Source of the DNA: Oscillospiraceae bacterium
Lineage (GTDB): Bacteria; Bacillota_A; Clostridia; Oscillospirales; Oscillospiraceae
Length of the DNA stretch: 13,312 bases
NCBI GenBank assembly: GCA_017537045.1
Contig: JAFYLN010000045.1
Coordinates: 1 to 13,312 of the forward strand
Direction: 5' to 3'
Positions 13,124-13,312 of this stretch are shown here, piece by piece (position 1 is the first letter of the stretch; every line of letters starts with the position of its first letter). Both the position numbers and the translations under genes were made by a program. Below the pieces are notes generated by a model. The model did no database searches. It was given only the letters and a program-made list of their open reading frames with translations, and was not told the origin of the DNA.

Positions 13124-13312
13124 CCCCGACCTTTCGATCGGGGCTTCGTGTTTGCGTTACCTATTTTCACGGTTAGGGGGAGCGAGCCGCGCGCTGCCAG
13201 TGGCAGATCGAGCAAGGCGAGCGAGTGGCTGCGGTCGGCAGATGAGGAAGGCGCTCCGCCGCCGACGAAGATGCCGAGCACCGCAACAGGATATCTATCG
13301 TCCTGCCGTTGC
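13124..13312. other. GC-rich right edge with hairpins; no gene identified; possible mobile-element transfer region
   Basis: Hairpin CCCCGA/TCGGGG (13124-13143) opens a stretch much richer in GC than the rest. It contains the inverted repeat CTGCCA-G-TGGCAG (13194-13206). On the minus strand TATCCTGT (13293-13286) resembles the YATCCTG nick consensus of IncP-type transfer origins. Several frames are open because of the GC content, none with a convincing start or known motif. With the TnpV-like fragment nearby, mobile-element origin is plausible but unproven. Confidence 0.3.

Overview
The window looks like a gut-type anaerobic Firmicute (class Clostridia, probably an Oscillospiraceae/Ruminococcaceae relative). 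The grounds are intermediate base composition, GGAGG-type ribosome sites, LPXTG surface proteins with Thr/Pro stalks, a TnpV-like fragment and an IS3-type end. This assignment is inference from style, not from a marker gene. Nearly all genes lie on the minus strand, so the transcriptional order runs right to left.

Layout, left to right. (1) 1-57 looks like the terminus of an IS3-family insertion sequence that runs off the left edge. (2) 96-998 is a SAM-dependent methyltransferase with a His/Cys-rich metal-binding segment, with its own promoter. (3) 1083-4133 is a tightly overlapping three-gene ABC importer of the siderophore/cobalamin/metal-chelate type (FecCD permease, ATPase, lipoprotein binding protein), read from an extended -10 promoter. 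(4) 4134-4558 has no established gene. It holds a GC palindrome, a short plus-strand ORF with an excellent ribosome site, 10-bp phased repeats, the 3' part of a tRNA-Arg(CCT) with encoded CCA, and a terminator; together these look like one end (att) of an integrated element. (5) 4559-11132 is a sortase-assembled pilus operon, in transcription order: signal-peptidase-like protein, large fibro-slime-domain adhesin, major pilin, class C sortase, small minor pilin. (6) 11211-11273 holds tandem terminators and 11280-12377 an LCP-family (LytR-CpsA-Psr) protein with its own promoter. (7) 12434-13312 is mobile-element debris: a TnpV-like fragment, a 30-bp perfect palindrome, several hairpins and a GC-rich right edge.

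How it works together. The pilus genes contain what is needed to make and link a fibre: pilins carrying sorting signals, one dedicated class C sortase, and a membrane signal-peptidase homologue. That homologue keeps the catalytic Ser but has Asn where the catalytic Lys should be, recalling the inactive SipA/LepA factors of streptococcal pilus loci. The LCP protein next door is a separate transcription unit but could attach glycopolymer to the wall or to a surface protein. The ABC importer and the His-rich methyltransferase form a second functional block, probably for a metal chelate or corrinoid; the substrate cannot be read from the sequence. The most interesting points are the Lys-to-Asn signal peptidase homologue, the fibro-slime adhesin with a TTG start, the tRNA fragment with phased repeats, and the His-rich methyltransferase beside a chelate importer.
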